This document shows positions 21,294 through 36,200 of a DNA stretch of 64,000 bases, one piece after another. The position numbers and the translations under genes were made by a program. Positions within the stretch are counted from its first letter, which is position 1, and the number at the start of each line of letters is the position of its first letter. The notes under the pieces are model-generated. The model saw only the letters and a program-made list of their open reading frames with translations, ran no database searches and was not told where the DNA came from. The DNA comes from Cyanophora paradoxa (lineage: Eukaryota > Glaucocystophyceae > Cyanophorales > Cyanophoraceae), in the NCBI GenBank assembly GCA_004431415.1, contig QPMI01000120.1, positions 1 through 64,000 of the forward strand, in the 5' to 3' direction.

Positions 21294-24200
21294 ATGCACC
21301 CGCAGCGTGTCGGAGAACGCGGGCCTGCGCGCGCGTGTGCAGCGGCCACAGCGGCGCGCGCCGGCGGCCGCGGGCCCCCTTCGACGAGCGCGCGAGGGCG
21401 CTCCCCTGCCAGCAGAGCTTCGAATTCGTCAGAAAGCCTCGCCTCTTTTACAGCTCGGATTCGAATTCGAAGGCGCGCGGCGGTCCCGAGTCAAGGCCGC
21501 GCCGCAGATCTAGAGAGGGTCCGTCGCCAGCTGCAGCGTCGGCTCCTCTTCTACCTCGCCGCTTTTCTCCTCGCGCCGAGCCTCGAGGGCCCGCCTGGAT
21601 CGTATTTCGCGACTGCGGCCAGGCCCGATGCCAGCACGGGTGCGAGCCTCTTTTCTGCGAGAGAACTCTGGGCTCTTCCTTACGCCGGCGTGCGCAGGCC
21701 TCCGCTTCACGGACCGGCCGTTCGCGGCCCAGAGCATTCCGCTGTACAGCATCTCGACGCCCTTCACGATGGAGATCTGGTGGGTTCTTTCAATCTTTAG
21801 AGCTTTCAACTGTATACGCAGCTCGATTTGCAGTCGGTGCAGGCTGACGTCCGACGGTCGCCCGGCCACAGGGTGAAGTTTACGTCGTCGAGCGCGAGGA
21901 CGATCGGGCGGCACATCGTCAAGCTGATGTCCTCCGGCGGATCGGACTTCGTGCGTCGCTCTCGCTGGATCACTCTGCGGCGTGTTCAAAAAAAGGCTAG
22001 CGCTCACCGAGCAGCTGTTTCGCAGCGCATTATGACATGTCCTGAAGACATTCCGACAATATGTACGCGGTATAGCTGGGGACCCTTCCTGAATTTGATA
22101 ACGAAGATCTCTTGCGATGGCAACGGCCGAATCCCCTTTATTTTCTATTGCAGCATGTGCGGATTCAACGGGTGCTCTTCATTACTCTAAATCTTTCGTG
22201 TTTACATTACTTTTCCTTGCTGACTGGTGCGAAGTATTGCTTCTCGGGTGATCTTCACGGGTGGATGCGGATTGAACGAGAACGATTGGACGGTCAGCTC
22301 GCTCCTCGCATGCGCACGGAGTCCACTCGACCTCTCTGACTCTGCGGCGTTTCGCGATCGGGCCGCAGCACCTTGTGATTTCGTGGGACCAGAACGGCAA
22401 CATCGGCTTCTACAGGAACGTGCGCCTCATTCCGAGCCCTTCCCTCGGATTCCCTATCATATCGAGGGGCAGGGCGAGGACCTCGGGTGGTTCGCGTCGA
22501 TCAACGACGGCGGCCCGATCAACCGGAAGTTTGACTACACGGACATCGACGCCGCAATGAGCTTCTCTTCCGACATCGCGTCGGCCTACCTGGGAGGTGA
22601 CCCCCAGAACGACTTCCTTGGGGGTGGGCCGGACGCCGCCACCAACGAAGGGACCTCCATCACCTGGGCCTGGCTCTCGGGCTTCAGGATGTGGAGCAGG
22701 TCTTTTGAGCATAGCGATGTTTTGAAAATGTACGGTCTCTGGCCGGGCAATCAACTCTCGGGGACGCGCTCGCTCGATCTGCAGATGGATCTGGTCCCCG
22801 GTGCCCGACCCTTCGCCTCGAGCCCGCGGCCGACGCCCCTCGCAGATCGACTGCAGCTACAGTCCCGCACGCAACCGCTTGAAAGACAGATCGGGGTAAG
22901 CACTGATGTCGACGGATGCCGGCATCTGATTTGACTGATTCGGCCCTCCAACGCGCAGCAACGGCAGGCACACGAGCGTCTCGTTGGACCTGTCCCTGGA
23001 CTGCCCGTCCCCCGTGCCCCCCAGTTACGGTCCGCTCCATTCACTCGCGATAAACACGTACGGTAGAAGCGGGGCATCTAAGTTGGCGGGCGTCAGGCGC
23101 CACCTTCGGGACTGCTGGAGGGTTCGCAGGGCCGCGATCAATCTCCCTGCCCTCCTTCACTGTGGGGAGCTCCTCGAATCTTGTGATCGAGTTCTGGTGC
23201 GGCGTTCGATGGACTCCGACCCTTGGAGCTGTATGTAACTGTCGGCGCTCGGCAGGATCAGACCGTTTGCTGCTCAGGCCAACGGCGCGCGAATCCTCGA
23301 TTGGGGCAACCCGCCGACGATGACGAAATACAACGTCGACTCGTTCGTGCGTCTTCTCACGCCTCACGTCTTCCTGCATCTGCAATACTAATGGCGACCT
23401 GATCTTGCCTGCAGATCATTTCCATGTGTCCATACGGCTCCTGCAGCGTGAGCGCCTCCGTTATCCACCTTGCGCCCTATAATGCTGACCCTGGTCTGCC
23501 CAGGTCACGCAGGGGAATTACGCGCTCAGGATACAGCTGTTCCAAGGCACGCAGCAAATTGAGTCTTTTACCGTCTTTCAAGGCTCGACGGGCATACAGG
23601 TGCGAGCGTTCCCGGCCTGCTCCCGCCCCTCCTTCTGATCCCAGCCCGCCAGCTGAACGCCTGGAGCTACGTCGTCCTCTGTTGGGGGGCGCGGGACGGG
23701 AGCGGGTACAGTAGCTTCACGTCGTACCTCAACGGGGGGCTCGTCGACTCGATGACGCGGCTGGCCATCCCCAGCGTCCTGCGCACGTCCAACTTCATCG
23801 GGCATCCGAACGAGTGGGTGCGATCCTCTCAGAGCTTTATTTCAGCTGCGTCTTCGAAGCAAAGCTGTGCAGGGCCAAGCGCACCTGACGGGCGCGACGC
23901 TGGCGAACCTGTGGCTCTGGCGCGGCGCCCCGCTCGAAATGGACGTCGCCCTCGACTACTATGGCGTCTCCGACTCGACCCGCCGTCGCTCCTACGGCTT
24001 GACCAGCGAGAAGTACACGCGGATGGTGTTCCAGTACCCGCTCTCCGACTGCTCGACGGCGGGGGTGCGCCCTCCTTTTTCTCCTACTTGTCAAACGCGC
24101 CGACGCGTCGCGCAGGTCGGCGCGAAGGTCGTGAAGGACGTGAATTCCCAAGCGTCGATGAACGCGCTCGCGGACGGGGACGTGTCCTTCACGTGCACGA

Positions 24201-27200
24201 GCCCGGGGTCGGGCCCGAGCGCGCTGAGCCGCCCGCGCATCCTCTCCGCCGACGCGACGGGTCCCGACGCCCTCGAGGCCGCCGCCAACTTCACGAGGGG
24301 CCAGGGCGTCACCACCCTCGAGCTCCGCTGCTCCGGCTTCGGCGGCCCAGTGCGCAGCCCGGCCCGCAATCGAGGCTTCTTCCCTGTCTCACGGATGGAT
24401 GCGCTCGCTCGCCGCGCAGTACCGCGTGGCAAAGGTGGTCAGCGACGCGCAGGCGAGCAGCACGACGCTGGCGCTGCCGGTCGCGCCCTCCTACGGCGGC
24501 TCGTACGACGTCTCCTGCGTCGCCCTCGCGACGACCAGCATCGGGACCGTCTCGCTTGCCTCGGTTCCCATCGTTGTGACGATTCCGGAGGGACCGACTG
24601 TCTCGTCCCAGTCCGGTGCGCGAAGTCGTTTAATTTCGCGCCTCGAAACGCGTATGTCAAACTTTCGCGCGCAGCGCTGTTTCCGTCGAGCGATGCGGGG
24701 CTGCGGAACTCGTTCCCTCGCGTGGTCTTCGACGTCAAAGCGAGCGAACGCGTCCAAATCGCGTTTGCCGCGCCGCTCCCGTCGCATCCGGTTGGCAGCC
24801 GCGCGCCAGCGATCCGCCTCGCCGTCGTTTTCGTTGTCAACGAGGTCGGCCCGCGTCCTTCATTTCCGCTGTGCACGTGGGTCTCATTTTTGACGCTCCG
24901 CGACTTTACAATGCAGGATTTCATTTACTGCGACTACGACGTGGAAGCTTCCGCTTGCCTGCTTATGAGAACCCTGCCCGAGGTCCGCTCGGGCCTCATT
25001 TCATGCATATGCATTGCTCGAGTCCAACGCATCTTGCATCGAAAGCCCGACGGGTCGCCCCTCGGCAAAAAGCGGCCGGTTGAATTCGCGCTCACCTCCA
25101 TGGCCCCCTTCCCTGCAGTCGTGCGCTCTGCAGTATCATCCGTGGCAGAAGACGCTTAAAAGTCGTAATGAACCCTGCGCAGGATCCCGACAACAGATCG
25201 CCGCCGAGCGATCTGGCCGCCTACGTGGTACCGACTGTAGTCAAGCTAAAATTGCTTTGTCCCTTGACCTAGAATATTTTTACAGAACGACTGGAAGTGG
25301 CCGGCGAACTACACCCGCCTCGGTCTAGCTGACCTCCTCGGCCCCGCGAGCGCCGTCCTCCGGCCGCCGCAGAACTGCACGGGGGGCGGCTGCAGCGCCC
25401 ACGTATACGGAGCCCAGCGCCTCGTCAACTACGTGTACAGCGGCTGCGATGCCGGACCGCTGGGAGCGCTCCGGGCGTGGCAGGCCGACACCTGCCCCGC
25501 AGCGTACCCCTTCGCGTTCATGGCCGTCGCGTCGAACTTTTCGCACGATTTCCGCCACCAGCGCGCCCTGTACGAGCGCTACTTCTACGAGTCTGCGTCT
25601 GGCGCCCTGCTTTCGCGGGCCTCCGAAGAGTGAGTTCGATCTGCGATCAGGCGTAGCGCTATTGCAATTGTAGCTGAGGATCGCGCGCAGCTACCGATGG
25701 GCAGCGATGATGGGAAGCCTCCAGCTGTTCCGACTTTCGGTGCGCGTCGCATGGCCGCGTCAACATCGGATCTGATTGCTGAGCTTTGCGTGCAGCCCAA
25801 GGGGAGCAACCTGGACATCGACGCGTACAAGGAACGCTTCTACCGCGTACACGTGAGCGCGCGCGCGCGCTTCCGAATGTGGAGAAGCTTCTGATCCGAT
25901 CCCGTCCGTGCATGCGCAGACGGACCTGCTCAACTTTGCCGCGACGTCGGAGGAGGCCGCCGCCGTCGCAGCGGACGCCGTCGGGCGCCAGAACCTCTTC
26001 TCGATGACGAACTGCCTGGACTTCTACGACGCGGAGCCGGCGTCGGCCGGGAGGAGCTTCGAGGGGCAGCAGGCGGCGGCGGACGTGCTGCGGGCCTATG
26101 GCGCCGCGCCCGCGTCGCTGCTCCTCCAGGACCAGCGCGTGCGTTAATTTGTGATAGTTGAGATCTCAGTGCCGCACCGAGCCGGACTCGCATGCACAGT
26201 TCTTCGCTTTCCCTGGGCGCGGGGTGGCCTTCTTCGCCTCGTTCGCCAGCGGTGCGTCTTCACGTTCTGCGCTTGACCTGAGTACTTAAGCTTACTCGGC
26301 ACATATATACCATACCGCAGACGCTCCGGTCGCTGTCTTCCCGCTCCTGAAGGCATGCCGCGATGCAGACGCGAATCGCTCGGCCCTCGGCTCACCGCCG
26401 CGGCAGACGTGCTCGCTCTCGGCGGGCGTCGGCCTCCTCGCCTTTGACCTGGCCGCCCTCGCGCCCCCGGACCACACGCACGTCGCCGACTCCGTCTACC
26501 GCAAGCTCGTGTCAGCACTCGTCATCGATGGCCCCGCCGCTACTCGGCTTACCGCCGCGCGCAGATGGCCGACGAAGGACACAGCCGCATACGCGGACCT
26601 GTACCCCCCGCCGGCGTCGGTGCTGGCGGCGCACGCGGACGGGCGCGTGGAGCGGGACGGCCCGCTGCTGTACCACGCCGTCGTGCGGCTGCCCTTCTTC
26701 CCCGCGTCGCCCTCGAGCGCCGCGTGCGCCTCGCCCCTCGTCGGCGGCGTCGTCTGCCGCGGCCTCAACGTCGCCTACGTCACCGCCATCCTCTCCTGGT
26801 CCGTCCCCCCTACAAATGAACCGATTCTTTTTTAACTCGATTCGTTAATTAATTAATATAAGGTCCGTGAACGCGTCGAGCTTCGAGACGCGTCCCGTCG
26901 CTTCGCGCACGTTCAAGCCGAGTGTTCCCGCGCCCGAGTCGTACCGCACGGGCGTCGTCCTTCACGGCCCGCCCCGCGTGCTGCGGACGGACAGCATCCC
27001 CCTCGCCGACTCGTGGATCGCGGCAAACGAGCGGCCCTTGACCGGCGGCCCGGGCAACGGCGTGCGTGAACTACAGCACCCGACCGTTTTCGCGCCTTGG
27101 CCATGGGATGATTTTCGCGCGGCAGTACCTGGAGGGGAAGTGGGTGGACCCGCCGGGAGGCAGGTTCGCGTTCTACGTCACGGGGGACAAGATCGTCCGA

Positions 27201-30200
27201 ATAAGGTGCTCATGATCGCGGAAGGGCTTGAGTAGCAGTCGTTCTGTGCCGACGCGGTTCGAATTCGCGCAGGAAGCGCAACTCGCACCAGAGCGGGATG
27301 GCGGGCGACGTGGACGGCACCTTCGTGTACGGCGCTCCAGGCAACCTCTCCTCCTGGACCTCGGTGCGCGCTGCGGCTCCTGCAATGTTGCGAAACCGTG
27401 TTCATTTATATTGGACGCAGGTGGCGGCGGCGGCGTACAAGGACGGGACGCTCTTCGTCGTGCGCGAGCGGCACGCGCCGGGCTCGACGCGGGCCTTTGC
27501 GTTCGCCTCCTCCGAGAGCCCGCGGCCGCGCCTCGTGAAGGAGAAGCGCCTTTCGCGCGGCGGCGAGCGCGCGCCCTCGTCGGAGCTGCTGCGCTTCGCG
27601 GGCGTCGACGCGGCGAATTTCACGCCCTCCTCCGTCGCCTGGTCGGTTGTGATCGCCGCATTCCCTGGTTTGGAACTTTCTTCTTACGCACTATCCTACT
27701 TTCCTCATGAAACGCGCAGCGAACGTGATGGGCGCCCACGTGTTGGACGACTTCTCCTCAGGACGCGTCTTCGGCTACGGCGGCGAGGCGGACCCGACGA
27801 TGCCCTTCGCCGAGTCCCCCGTCCTCCTCTTTGTCGTCTCCGAACCGTGCGCGGCTTCGGGCAACTCTTTTTCATTTGGGTTCGCTGATTTGCGGATGTG
27901 CTGCAGCCCGACGTTCATCAAGATGCACACGCGGTGTGGGGCGGCCACGCGCTGGAACTGGGAGGCCGCCCTCTTCAACCGCTCCATCGCCACCGTCGAC
28001 CTCTGCACGCCCCTCGCCCCGGGCGCGTCCCGCGATACCCACTCCGCCTCGTTCCGCGCTGACCGCGGCCGCGCGCAGGGCGGTACTCGGAGCTTGAGGG
28101 GGCGCTGGTCGACGCGGACGCACCACAGTGCCCCGCCGGCACCTACAGCGCGCGCGGCAGCACCAGCTGCACGCCCTGCCCCCAGGGGTGCGGTTTAATT
28201 TTCTCGTCCCCCCTTCTTGTCTGGCGCGAATTCGAACGCGAGGGCGGGCCGGGCGCGCAGGACCTGGTCCACGAACGGCTCCGCCTCGTGCTACGGTGCG
28301 CTCCGCGTTACCGAACGCGTGCGCTCCGCCCTAACGAACGCTCTGACGTCGCCCGCAGAGTGCCCGATTCACACGGCGGCGGCGGCCCCCGGGCAGCCGT
28401 GCGCGGCGTGCGCCGCGGGCCGCTTCACGTTCGGCACGCGCTCCGCGGGCGACTGCCTCGCATGGTCCGCCCCGTGCCCGCCGCCTGCTTTTGATCTCGG
28501 CGCTGACCGCCGCGAACCGCAGCCCGACGGGGTCGTACCTGTGGACGCACCCCCTCACGGACCGCATCCGCTCGTGCTGGTCGTGCGCAGCGACCGAGTG
28601 GTCCCTCCCCGGCGCCTCCTCCTGCACCCCCTGTTTGCCCTCCCCGCGTCGCTTCGCGCTTGCGCCGACGACGCTTCTCGCGGCGGCAGGTCCCCCCGGC
28701 ACCGTCCGCAACGCCGACTTGACGGGCTGCGACGCCTGCAAGGCCGGGATGCACCAGCCGGTCGGCGCCGCCGTCTGCCTCGACTGCCCCCCCGGTGCCC
28801 GCCGCCGCCGCGCGCCCTCCGAGCCGCCGCTGACCGCCAGCGTCCGATCGAAGGCACGTGGAGCCCCGAGGGCCGCAGCGGGAACTGCTCCAGCTGCCCC
28901 GCCGTGCGCCGTCCGCGGCCTCCTTTCGCGAATCCGGTCCCCGACAGTTCCTCGCAGGGCTTGATACCGACCGCCAAGCGTGACGGGTGTCTTGGCTGCC
29001 CCCTGGGCCACTACGCTCTCAACGGGACGGACAATTGTGTGCTGTGCCCGATCGACACGTTTTGTACCGGGCGGAGCAGCCCCATCGCCTGCGGCCCGGG
29101 CTTCGTCTCGGACGCCGACCGCCTCCAGTGCAGCCCCGTGCGCCCTCCGGCGCTCGGGCGTGCCTTCTTATGGCTGACGATCGGCTCCCCTTCGCCGCGC
29201 AGTGCCCGGCCGGGAGCTACGAGGAGAGGCCGGGCGTCTGCCAGAAGTGCCCGCTGAACGCAGTCGCAGCGCTGCCCGGCGCGAGCAGCTGCAGCGCGTG
29301 CCCCGCGGGCTCCTTCTCCTCCGCCGACTCGCGCCTCTGCCTCTCCTGCGGCCCCGGTGCGCCCCGGCGCTCCCTCCTCTGCTCTCGCCGCACCCGACGC
29401 GGCGGCGGCAGGCACGTACCGGAGCGCCGGGAGCGGCTCCTGCGTCCCCGTCGAGGCGGCGAGCGTCGCCCCCGCGGGCGCCGCCGCGGCCGCCCCCTGC
29501 GCCAACGGCACCGTCCCCAACGTCGAGCGCAGCGAGTGCGTCTTCCCGCGCGCGCCGGACGGAGTTTTGCGGCGCTGCTCATTTTCGCGGCAGGTGCCTC
29601 GAGTGCCCGAAGGGCGCCATCGCTGCGGGCGGCGAGTGCACGAGGTCCGGCTTCGAATTCGCGTATCCGTCTCGATTCGATTCGCCATCGCTGCTCACCG
29701 TGCCGGCGCCGGCGCCGGCGGCAGGTGCCCGCTGAACGCGGTCGCGTCGCGCGCGGGCTCGACGGCCTGCAGGGCCTGCGCGCCCGGCTTCGTGAGCGCG
29801 CCGGACCTCGCCTCCTGCCTCCCCTGCCCCGCCGGTGCGAAACAAAGCTCGGAAGAAGCCTCGAAAGCAGTTGATTGAGCTGAGGGCGGCCGCAGGGCAG
29901 TACCGGTCGGCGTCGATGGCGGTGTGCGAGGGGGTGCCCCACGGCGCGGTCGCCCCCGCCGGCTCCCCGGGCTACGCCTTCTGCGGCGCGGGGGCGATCC
30001 CGAACGTCTTCAGCTCCTCCGCTGTCTGCGCGCCCTGCCCCAAAGGTGCCCGCTCCCGGCTTCTCACGGCCGCTCCCCGCGGGCTCGACGCTGATCATAA
30101 CGCGCGCCCCGCCGCGAAGGGAGCTACAAGAGCAACGCGACCACGTGCAGCCGGTAAATTCGAGCGCGTGCGCGGGAAGCGACGTCGACGCCGTCGAATC

Positions 30201-33200
30201 CGACCGCGCTGGCGCAGGTGCCCGCTGAACACGGTGGCGCCGCAGCTCGGCAGCGCCACGTGCGACGCATGCGAGCCGGGCTACGTCTCCGACGCCAGCT
30301 CCCAGGTGCGCTGCGCTGGGGAATTCTAAAATTCGAAGCCCCTCTTGTGCGCTGACCCGTGAACCCCGCGGCGCCGGCCCGCAGAACTGCGTCCCGTGCG
30401 CGGCCTCGTTCTACCGGTCGGCGGAGATGGCGGCCTGCGAGCCGGTGCCGCCGAAGAGCGTCTCGGGCCCCGGGCAGGCGGCCCCGACGCCCTGCGCCCC
30501 GGGCGCCGTCCCCAACGGCCCCAAGAGCGAGTGCATCCCCTGCCGCAAGGGCGCGTACGAGAACGACGGCTTCTGCGAGACGTGAGCCCGGTTCCTCGCG
30601 CGTCGATCTCCAACTGACCCCTCTGCCTGCGGCGGCAGGTGCCCACACAACCACGTCTCGTCAGAGGACGGGGCCACCCTTTGCGAGGCGTGCGCCCTGG
30701 GCTCCGTGGCGGCCGCCGACCAGCAGAGCTGCCGCCCCTGCGGCACCGGCTTCTACCGGCCCGCCGACTCGCCGGACTGCCTCCCGGTACCCGCCGGCGC
30801 GGTCGCCCCCGCGGGCAGCCCTGCGTACGAGCTCTGCGGCGCGGGCTCCGTCCCCAACGGCCCCAAGTCCGAGTGCATCGACTGCCGCCCGGGTGATATT
30901 CCCGTTCTACCGCGTGGGCCATCGATATCTCTCCTGACCCCGCGCGCGACCGCAGGCTCCTACCAGGTGGGCGAGGCCTGCGTGGCGTGCGAGGCCAACA
31001 GCGCCGCGCCCCTGCCGGGCAGCACCTCCTGCGCGCCCTGCGGGGAGGGCTTCGCGTCGACCGCCGACGGCGAGAACTGCATTCGTGCGCCGCGCGCGCC
31101 CCGCGCCGACTTCGACCGCGCCCGACGCGGCGCGGCGGCGGCGGCAGCATGCCCCGGGGGCTCCTACCGCCACGAGCCGATGGTCGAGTGCGGGCGGGCG
31201 CCGCGGGGGGCCGCCGCCCCGCCCGGCTCCCGCAACTACACCCTCTGCGCCCCGGGGCACGTCCCCAGCGCGGAGCGGACGTTGTGCGAGCGCTGCAGCC
31301 CCGGTGCGGCCCCCGCCCGCCTTCCGCGGCCCGCGCCGCCTGAGCGGGAGCCGGGCAGGGGCGGTCGAAATCGAGGGCCAGTGCGTGGCGTGCGTCGGTA
31401 ACGCGTACTCGCCGGAGGCCGGCCTCGCTGCCTGCCTCGAGTGGTGCGGGCCGCCTCGGAGCGCCCTCGAAGAGAGATCTAGAGCTGACGCCGGGCAGCG
31501 CGCCGGGGACGGTGGTGGACCCCGACGGCCAGGGCTGCTCGTCCGCCCGCGGCCACCGGCCTTTCCGCGCGCCGCCCTCGGCTGACGGGCGCGCAGGCCG
31601 TGCCCCGCGGGCATGTTCCGCTCGGCCAACATGTCCTCCTGCGCCGAGGTCCGCTCCGCAAGCGCTACGGCGGCTCCGCGCCCTCCGACGCTCTGCCCGC
31701 GCAGTGCCCCGCGGGCCACGTCTCGACGCCCGTCTCCGCCGCCTGCGTCCCTTGGTCCGAGAGGCCGCCGCGTTCGATCTGCAGTCACGAGCGCTGACCT
31801 TTTCGCGCGGCGCAGCGCGAACGGGACGGAGGCGAGCAAGGGGACGGAGTGCAACGTGTGCCGCGCGGGCTTCTTCTGCAGGCCGCCCGCCCCCACCGCG
31901 CCCTGCCCGGACGGCTCCTTCAGCCCGCCCCGCACCTCCGCCTGCACGCCGTGTGAGCGCGGCCACATCAGCAACGCGGACAGGTGCTTTCCTCTCTGGT
32001 TCTGTTTCTCCTCTTCCAACGCTCGAACGCCTCCTAGGACCCGGTGCGTGGAGTGCGCGAGCGGGACCTTCCAGCCGGACGGCTTGGTGCGGCCGCCTTT
32101 CCCATTACGCGAAAAGCAGCATTCGCTCACTCGCGCCCCTGCAGAACTCCTGCCTCCCGTGCAAGCTGGTGCCGGCTTCTTTGTGCATTTGCCAGCTGGG
32201 CGGCACCTGAGACCGCGGCCGCAGAACACGTGGGCCCCCCGCGGGACGGCCGGCCACTGCCTCGAGTGCCCCCTCGGGACATGGCCCGCCATCGACTCGA
32301 CCAAGTGCATCCCGTGCGCTCTCCACTGACTCGCCGTCGAGCGCGAGGCGCGCCGCTGAAGGGGCGTGTGTTTGCTCCGCAGATGCGACTCGGGTGCGGA
32401 GCAGCGAGACGCGCATCGAGAGCGCGAGGGGCGCGGGGGCTTGCTGACGCGCTCGCTCCCCGCAGGCACCTTCATGCCCAACGGAACGAATACATGCGTG
32501 CCGGTGCGCTGCGACATGGGCGCGAGGTTTCGCGGCCTCTGAGCCGTCGGCCAGTGCCCGCCGAGCCACTTCGCCCCGAAGGAGGGGACCCCCTCCCACT
32601 GCACCGAGTGCCCCGCCGTGCGCCCCGCGCCGCTCAGCGGCTTCACGCCCGTCCTCGCGCCGATCGCGAGCCCTCCTGCGCAGGGCTACTTCTCGGCGCC
32701 GGACCGCCGCTCCTGCGTGCCCTGCCCCCGCGTGCGCCCCGCGTGCTCGCCGCGGCGCCCCACCCTCGGGTTCGCGGCCGGGCGGCCCCTGTAACGGGCC
32801 GGGCGGGCGCAGGGCTCTTCGCGGGCGGCGGGCGCCGGCGCCCCCTCGGAGGCGTGCGAGAGGTGCCCCGCGGCGACCTTCGCGGGCCTCGAGGGCTCCG
32901 CCGCCTGCGCCGCCTGGTGCGCCCCCGCTCTCTCTCTCTTCGAACAGCGCCTCTTCGCTGACCGCGCCGCAGCCCCGCCGGCCAGGTCCCCACGGAGAGC
33001 CGCACGGAGTGCCGAAGTGAGCTTTGCGGTTGAAGCTTGAGCGCTCCGCGACCGACGCCTCCCCGCCACAGACTGCGAGGCGGGCTTCCACCCGAAGGGC
33101 GGGCTGTGCGCCCTCTGCGGCCCGCTCAACGTCTCCAGTGCCGGCGGTCCGCCCGCCTGCTGCGCTCCGCTGTGCAAGCCTCTAAGCGCCCGCGCAGACG

Positions 33201-36200
33201 CGGACTGCCACCGCTGCCAGTCGGGCTATGTGGCGAACGCGGCGCGCACGGCGTGCCAGCCGTGCCCCGCCGGCTACCAGCTGAAGCCCGGCGACGAGAC
33301 CTGCACGCGGTGCCCGGCCAACGCGGTCTCTGGCGCCGGCTCTGTCTCCTGCACCGCCTGCGAGGCCGGAGCTGTGGTGCGCTCCGCGTTTGCGCTCGAG
33401 CTCGCCGAAGCCGCCGGACTCCAACGCCGCGAGCAGAGCGACGAGCTCGGGTCGTACTGCAAGCTGTGCGAGCCCGGCACGTTCCGCAACACCTCGATGC
33501 CCTACTGCACGCCCTGGTCCGCGCGCCCTTCTCGTTCGTCTTCTCTCTCGTGGCCCGGCCCTCACCTTCGCCCCACGATCATGATCAGCCCGTCGGGCAC
33601 GTTCGCGAAGGAGGCGGGCGCGGCGGCGTGCAAGGGCTGCGAGGAGGCGCAGCTCTGCCCCCTGGTGCGTGCTCGCGCCCCACGGCGCGCCGCGCGAGAG
33701 AAGAGAGCCGACGGCGGCGGGCGCAGGCGACATCGCAGCCGATCGACCTCTCCTTCTTCCGCAACCTCGTGGGGCAGGCCGCGCAGGACCTCGCCGGCCT
33801 CGCCTCCCGGTCCGCTCTGCGGCTCTCGGCTGTGCATGCGCTCTGCGGCTCACGTCTCTGCAGGAGGCGGCTGCGCGCGCTGCGGGGGGCCCGCAGGGGT
33901 CTGCTCGGCGCGGCGGCCGCCGAGGTTGCGCGATCCGCGGCGGATGAGGAGGTGACGCTGCTGACGGAGGCAGTCGTGTACGACACGAACGCCGCCAATG
34001 TCACCCGCGCGGTCCGCGGCACCAATAGCCGCCTCCCCAGCAGCGGACTTGACAGCGCGGGCGCAGGAGATCCGGACGGAGCAGGTGGCGCTGCAGCGGC
34101 TGTACCGCATTATGGGGGCCCTTGCGGGGGCGGTCGGCGGCCTCCTCCTCCTCTCCGGCCTCGCGATGGCCTGCTACATCCGCCGCGGCCTCTCCGTCCG
34201 CCCCTCTTTTATTGCTCCCCCGAGCGACCTCCCCGAGCGCCGCGGCAGGTCCGGCCCCGCGGCCGCCCGGTGCAGGGCGCCGCCGCGGCGGACGCGGGGG
34301 CGAGGGAGGCGAGGCGGCTGCAGCGGCGGGCCACGGTGCGCGCGCCTGCGGGCGACTCCTCTCGGCCGAACGCGCGCGAGCGTGACCCGCGCGGCAGCTG
34401 GCCAAGCTGGACCTGCTGTTCACGGAGGACGTCGCGGCGGCCAAGCGGCCGGTCGCCGAGCGAATCGCGGTGCGGAGGGCGCAGCGGGCGGCGGAGGCGG
34501 AGGCGGAGGCGGAGCGGGCGGCGGGCGGCGGGCGGCGGGCGAGCGAAGCGGACGTGGCGATCGTGTCGAAGAGCGGGATGGCGGACCTCCTGCAGATCGC
34601 CCTCGACGAGCGGCCCGCGCACCCGCCCTCGCCCCGCGCCCCCGGGGAGCCGCGCGAGGGGCCTCGGGCGCCCGAATTCGAAGAGAGTCCGAAGTCCGTC
34701 GCGGGCGCCGTCGCGACACTCGTCGCCGTCGGCCTCGCCCTCCTCGCCGGTGCGCCCGCCGCGCTAGGCTCTCGCGCCTCTCGCGCTGACGCCTCCCCCG
34801 CGCAGCGGCCTTCGTCATACTCCAATTCGTGCGGGCGGCCCGCCTGCAGCGCCGCGCCCGCCGCTCACGCCCGGCCGCGCGCAGGCGATCGCGAACTACG
34901 AAGTCGTGCAGACGCTGCTGCCCGGCACGTCGCCCTCGGCTGCAGCAATCGCCGGCCCCGTCGAGGTCTCCGCCAGCTTCCTCGGCTGGTCCGGTGCGCC
35001 CCTCGCACGTCCCCCGCCTGCCGCGGCTCGTTTGACGCCGCGGCCAGCGGCGCGCGCATGCGTGGTGCGGCGGGAGGCGGCGGTGAACAGCTCCCTCTCG
35101 CTCGGGGCGGCGAACGCGACGGAGGAGGGGGCGGTCGTCACGTGGCGCAACATCGTCCCCCTCGACGGGTCGCCCCCGCCCGCCGCCACCGCCGCCTACG
35201 ACGCCCCCCAGCGCGCCTGCCGGTGCGCCCCCACCGGGCCGCCCCCGCCGCCAGCGCCTCGCTCACGCGCACGGGGCAGGGTGACGTGGCGATGCGAGAG
35301 TTGCCGGATCGCGTCGACGTCGACGGTGGGCTCGGGGGGGGCGGAGGACGTGGCGGTCGACTTCCGCCTCGTCGCCCGCACCGCCTTTGCCCTCGCCCTC
35401 CGCTACTCCGTCATGGTGCCGCCTCCGCTTCTTTGGCGGAGCTCGAGCGGGGCTGAGTTCGAGGCCGCGCAGGTCCCCGCGTACGCGTCGATCAGCGGCG
35501 CGGTGACGACGCACGCGTACGCGGGCGCGTCGGAGCGGCTGGCGGTCTTCCGCGGCACGCGGCCCGTGACCGTCCCCGTGCTCCTCACGCCGCTCCACTT
35601 CGAGAACGCGGCGGACGGGTGGCCGCAGTACGACGCGGCGCTGCAGCAGGCCGACAACCGCCCCGCCGAGCTCGACGAGACCTCCTTCGTGCGCAGGGGA
35701 GGGGAGGGCCGGGAAGCGCGGCCTTCGAGGCGGAGGAGCTGACCGGGGCGGCGCGCAGGGCCTCTGCTCGCTGACGCGGCAGCTGTCGGAGCCCGAGTGC
35801 GCTGTGGAGGCGGTCGGCTTCCGCGCCGCCCTCGGCGTCAACGACGTCTACCTCCTCGTCCGCCCCGCCGCCCGGCCCACCACAGCGAAGCCGCGCTGAC
35901 GGGCGGCAGGTGTCGCGGGTGACGAGGGCGAGCGCGCTGGACGCGCTGGCAGACGTCGCGTCGCTGGCGGGCGCCGCCCTCGCCCTCGGCGGTCAGCTCG
36001 TCGTCTCCTACTACGCCGCCCTCAGCGCCTACGCCGTCCGCCTCCAAAGCGCGATTGCGCTTCGCGGCGAATTGACGCCTGGGGCCGCAGATGCGCCGCG
36101 AGATTCTGGAGCGGGTCCGGGCAGCTGCCGGCCGCGGGGGATCCGGAGGCGAAAAGCGGGCCGCGCCCCTCAACGCCCTTCCGGCCCCGGAGCCGCCCGC